NCBI GenBank assembly: GCA_025757985.1
Contig: CP107210.1
Coordinates: 2,728,001 to 2,792,000, forward strand
From: Oscillospiraceae bacterium
GTDB taxonomy: Bacteria > Bacillota > Clostridia > Oscillospirales > Ruminococcaceae
DNA: 64,000 bases
Reading direction: 5' to 3'
Made by a program: the position numbers and the translations under genes. Of the stretch, positions 62,448-64,000 are shown piece by piece. Every line of letters begins with the position of its first letter. Positions within the stretch are counted from its first letter, which is position 1. The notes beneath the pieces were generated by a model, which worked only from the letters and a program-made list of their open reading frames with translations, did not search any database and had not been told where the DNA came from.

Positions 62448-63335
62448 ATGCCGAAGGTCGGAATCATCATCTCCAATTACAACGGCTGGCAGGACACGCT
62501 GGTCTGTCTGGAAAGCCTGCAGCGGCAGACCTTTACCGATTTTGAGATCATCCTGATCGATGACGCCTCGCCCAATGATTCGGTGGCGCAGCTGCAGGAC
62601 AAACTGCCGCCGAACACGGTGTTTCTGCCGCAGCAGCGGAATGTCGGCTTTGCGGCGGCCAACAACATCGGGATCCGCCGCGCGCTGGCCGATGGCTGTG
62701 ATTTTGCGCTGCTGCTCAACAATGACACGGCCGCACGGCCGGATTTTCTCGAAAAGCTGCTGGCCGAAACCCCGGCCGGGGCGGTCAGCTGCCCGAAGAT
62801 GCTGTTTATGGACCCGCCGGACGAGATCTGGTTTGCGGGCGGCGCGCTGGACCCCAAGACCGGCAGGGTGAAGCATTTGGGCGGCCATGAAAAGGACGGC
62901 CCGCGCTTTGCGGAGAAAAAGCAGGTCAGCTTTATCACCTTTTGCTGTGTGCTGCTGCCGCGCGCGGTCATTGAACAGGTCGGCTATCTCGATGAAACGC
63001 TGTTTATGTACTGCGAGGATGTCGATTACTGCCTGCGGCTGACCCGCGCGGGCGTGCCGCTGTGGTTTTTGCCCGATGCGGTCATCCACCATAAGGCCGG
63101 CGGCAGTGCCGGCGGTATGCTGTCGGTGTATTACATCACGCGCAACACACTGTATTTGACCTGCAAGGGCAGAAGCACCGCCTATGCAAGGCTGAAAACG
63201 ATTCTGCCGCTCCTCACCGGCGCGGCCCGCTACGCGCTGACAAAGGCGCTTGGACGAAAAAAGGGACGCAGCTACGGCGCGTTCAGAGGCGCCGTGGATT
63301 TCTGGAACGGGAAGATGGGGCGGATGGAAGGATAA
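62448..63335 (+). CDS. Glycosyltransferase family 2, rhamnosyltransferase-like
   Basis: A protein of 295 aa, 3 nt after the aminotransferase. GT-A fold: KVGIIISNYNGWQDTLVCLESL, IILIDDASPNDSV, NVGFAAANNIGIRRALA, FALLLNNDTAARPDF (metal-binding N-D), GYLDETLFMYCEDVDYCLRL with the acidic catalytic pair. No membrane segment is evident. It transfers an unknown sugar in surface glycan assembly. Confidence 0.93.
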   Translation: MPKVGIIISNYNGWQDTLVCLESLQRQTFTDFEIILIDDASPNDSVAQLQDKLPPNTVFLPQQRNVGFAAANNIGIRRALADGCDFALLLNNDTAARPDFLEKLLAETPAGAVSCPKMLFMDPPDEIWFAGGALDPKTGRVKHLGGHEKDGPRFAEKKQVSFITFCCVLLPRAVIEQVGYLDETLFMYCEDVDYCLRLTRAGVPLWFLPDAVIHHKAGGSAGGMLSVYYITRNTLYLTCKGRSTAYARLKTILPLLTGAARYALTKALGRKKGRSYGAFRGAVDFWNGKMGRMEG

Positions 63336-63401
63336 GCAGCGGCAAACCTGACGGGGCATCGCTGCCTTTAGTACATTTGTGAAGCCGAAAGGAGGCCCAC
63401 T

Positions 63402-64000
63402 GTGCCGCAACTCACCATCGTCATCCTGCAATACCGCCCGGACGCCGGGGCGCTGCGGCGCACACTGGCGGCACTGGCCATGCAGGACACCCGCGATTTC
63501 GCCGTGGTGCTGGGGGATGACGGTTCACCGCAGGATTATTTTGCCGAGAGCCGCGCATATCTTGCAGCCCACGGCATCACCGATGTGCAGACCGTCAAGC
63601 TGATGCCGAACGGCGGCACTGTGAAAAACATGCAGAACGCCCTGTGTGCAGTCACCACCCGGTGGGTGCTGACCCTTTCGCCGGGAGATTTCCTCTATGA
63701 CAGTGAAACGCTGCGCTGGTGGCTCGGCCGCCTGCAGGCAGATGCGCCGCGCGTGGCCTTCGGCCGGCAGGCCTACTTTGCGCCGGGCAGCGACCCGCAC
63801 CCGGTTCCGGGCGAGACCCCCTTTGACCGTACCCCCTACGACCCGGCGCACTACGATGCAAGGACCGTCCGCCGCAATCTGCTGCTCTATGATGACGGCA
63901 TCAGCGGCGCGGGCCTTGTGTATGAGCGGGCGCTGCTGCAGACCGCGATGGATACAATGGCCGGGCGCGTCCGCTTGGCGGAGGATTTTTCGCTGCGGAT
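63402..64000 (+). CDS. Glycosyltransferase family 2, partial at window end
   Basis: GTG 63402 behind AAAGGAGGCCCACT; 199 codons are visible and the frame is open at the end. It begins MPQLTIVILQYRPDAGALRRTLAAL, with VVLGDDGSPQDYFAES and TTRWVLTLSPGDFLYDSETL in the positions of the GT2 nucleotide- and metal-binding motifs (LSPGD in place of a usual DxD). The visible part ends RLAEDFSLR, matching the E-D motif near the active site. The sequence is diverged from the preceding GT2, and its substrate is unknown. Confidence 0.85.
   Translation, partial: MPQLTIVILQYRPDAGALRRTLAALAMQDTRDFAVVLGDDGSPQDYFAESRAYLAAHGITDVQTVKLMPNGGTVKNMQNALCAVTTRWVLTLSPGDFLYDSETLRWWLGRLQADAPRVAFGRQAYFAPGSDPHPVPGETPFDRTPYDPAHYDARTVRRNLLLYDDGISGAGLVYERALLQTAMDTMAGRVRLAEDFSLR

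Overview
The window is 64 kb of GC-rich (roughly 60-65%) DNA from a bacterial chromosome. Gene content and order point to a Gram-positive Clostridia member, most likely Oscillospiraceae/Ruminococcaceae close to Faecalibacterium, Gemmiger or Subdoligranulum. The reasons are the dprA-topA-trmFO and plsX-rnc-smc-ftsY blocks, the yhbY-nadD-yqeK-rsfS block, DUF1540 and DUF5662 proteins, strong AGGAGG-type ribosome sites, and many short palindromic repeats between genes. The genus is an inference from style. No phage, IS transposase, CRISPR array or rRNA is present.

Layout. 1-19.3 kb is a dense plus-strand core-information region: the tail of a SpoU/TrmH methyltransferase, dprA, topA, trmFO, plsX, rnc, smc, ftsY, rdgB, yhbY, nadD, yqeK, an LCP cell-wall ligase, rsfS and leuS. 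19.5-26.4 kb is surface related: a GtrB-like glycosyltransferase, a GtrII-like transferase, a MATE transporter, and a large GH25 lysozyme fused to a degenerate 5'-nucleotidase module. 26.7-31.5 kb holds a beta-CASP metallo-hydrolase, an unknown polytopic membrane protein, a DUF5662 protein and a membrane-anchored SGNH hydrolase. 31.9-39.3 kb holds a divergent ECF S-component/MocR regulator pair, glyA, hisB, a dnaK copy and a TVP38 protein. 39.6-44.7 kb encodes the oxidative branch to 2-oxoglutarate (citrate synthase divergent from isocitrate dehydrogenase and an aconitase-family hydratase). 45-48.4 kb holds a 29-codon micro-ORF with its own promoter and terminator, an HslV-like protein, an RpiB-like isomerase and mgtE behind an unusual leader. 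48.5-58.5 kb holds glgB and a cell-wall cluster: asnB-murE on the minus strand, a membrane-anchored XRE regulator, an ATP-grasp ligase and a second asnB. Three tRNAs (Arg, His, Gln) follow, then an FGGY kinase, a double DUF1540 protein and the start of a surface-polysaccharide locus (DegT aminotransferase and two GT2 enzymes) that runs off the window.

The most interesting signal is upstream of mgtE (46735-47004). It has a promoter, a 31-codon leader ORF starting M-D-T-P-S-P-S-P, and an intrinsic terminator whose 3' arm contains the mgtE Shine-Dalgarno. Mutually exclusive pairings link the leader to the terminator. The N-terminal alternating-proline pattern resembles the enterobacterial MgtL peptide, which suggests a magnesium-sensing attenuator of the same logic in a Firmicute. 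Other strong leads are the asnB-murE-ATP-grasp-asnB cluster (probable peptidoglycan stem or cross-bridge modification), the pseudo-5'-nucleotidase fused to a lysozyme, a Ser1 HslV-like protein without HslU, and several families of palindromic repeats. One family of about 95 bp sits 25-34 nt before the start codons of rnc, smc, ftsY and yqeK.

Gaps over 300 bases without a gene are explained by repeats and short regulatory elements (12246-12576, 26433-26771, 31537-31922, 36307-36701, 39266-39660, 44736-45104). Residue and domain positions are read by eye and are approximate.
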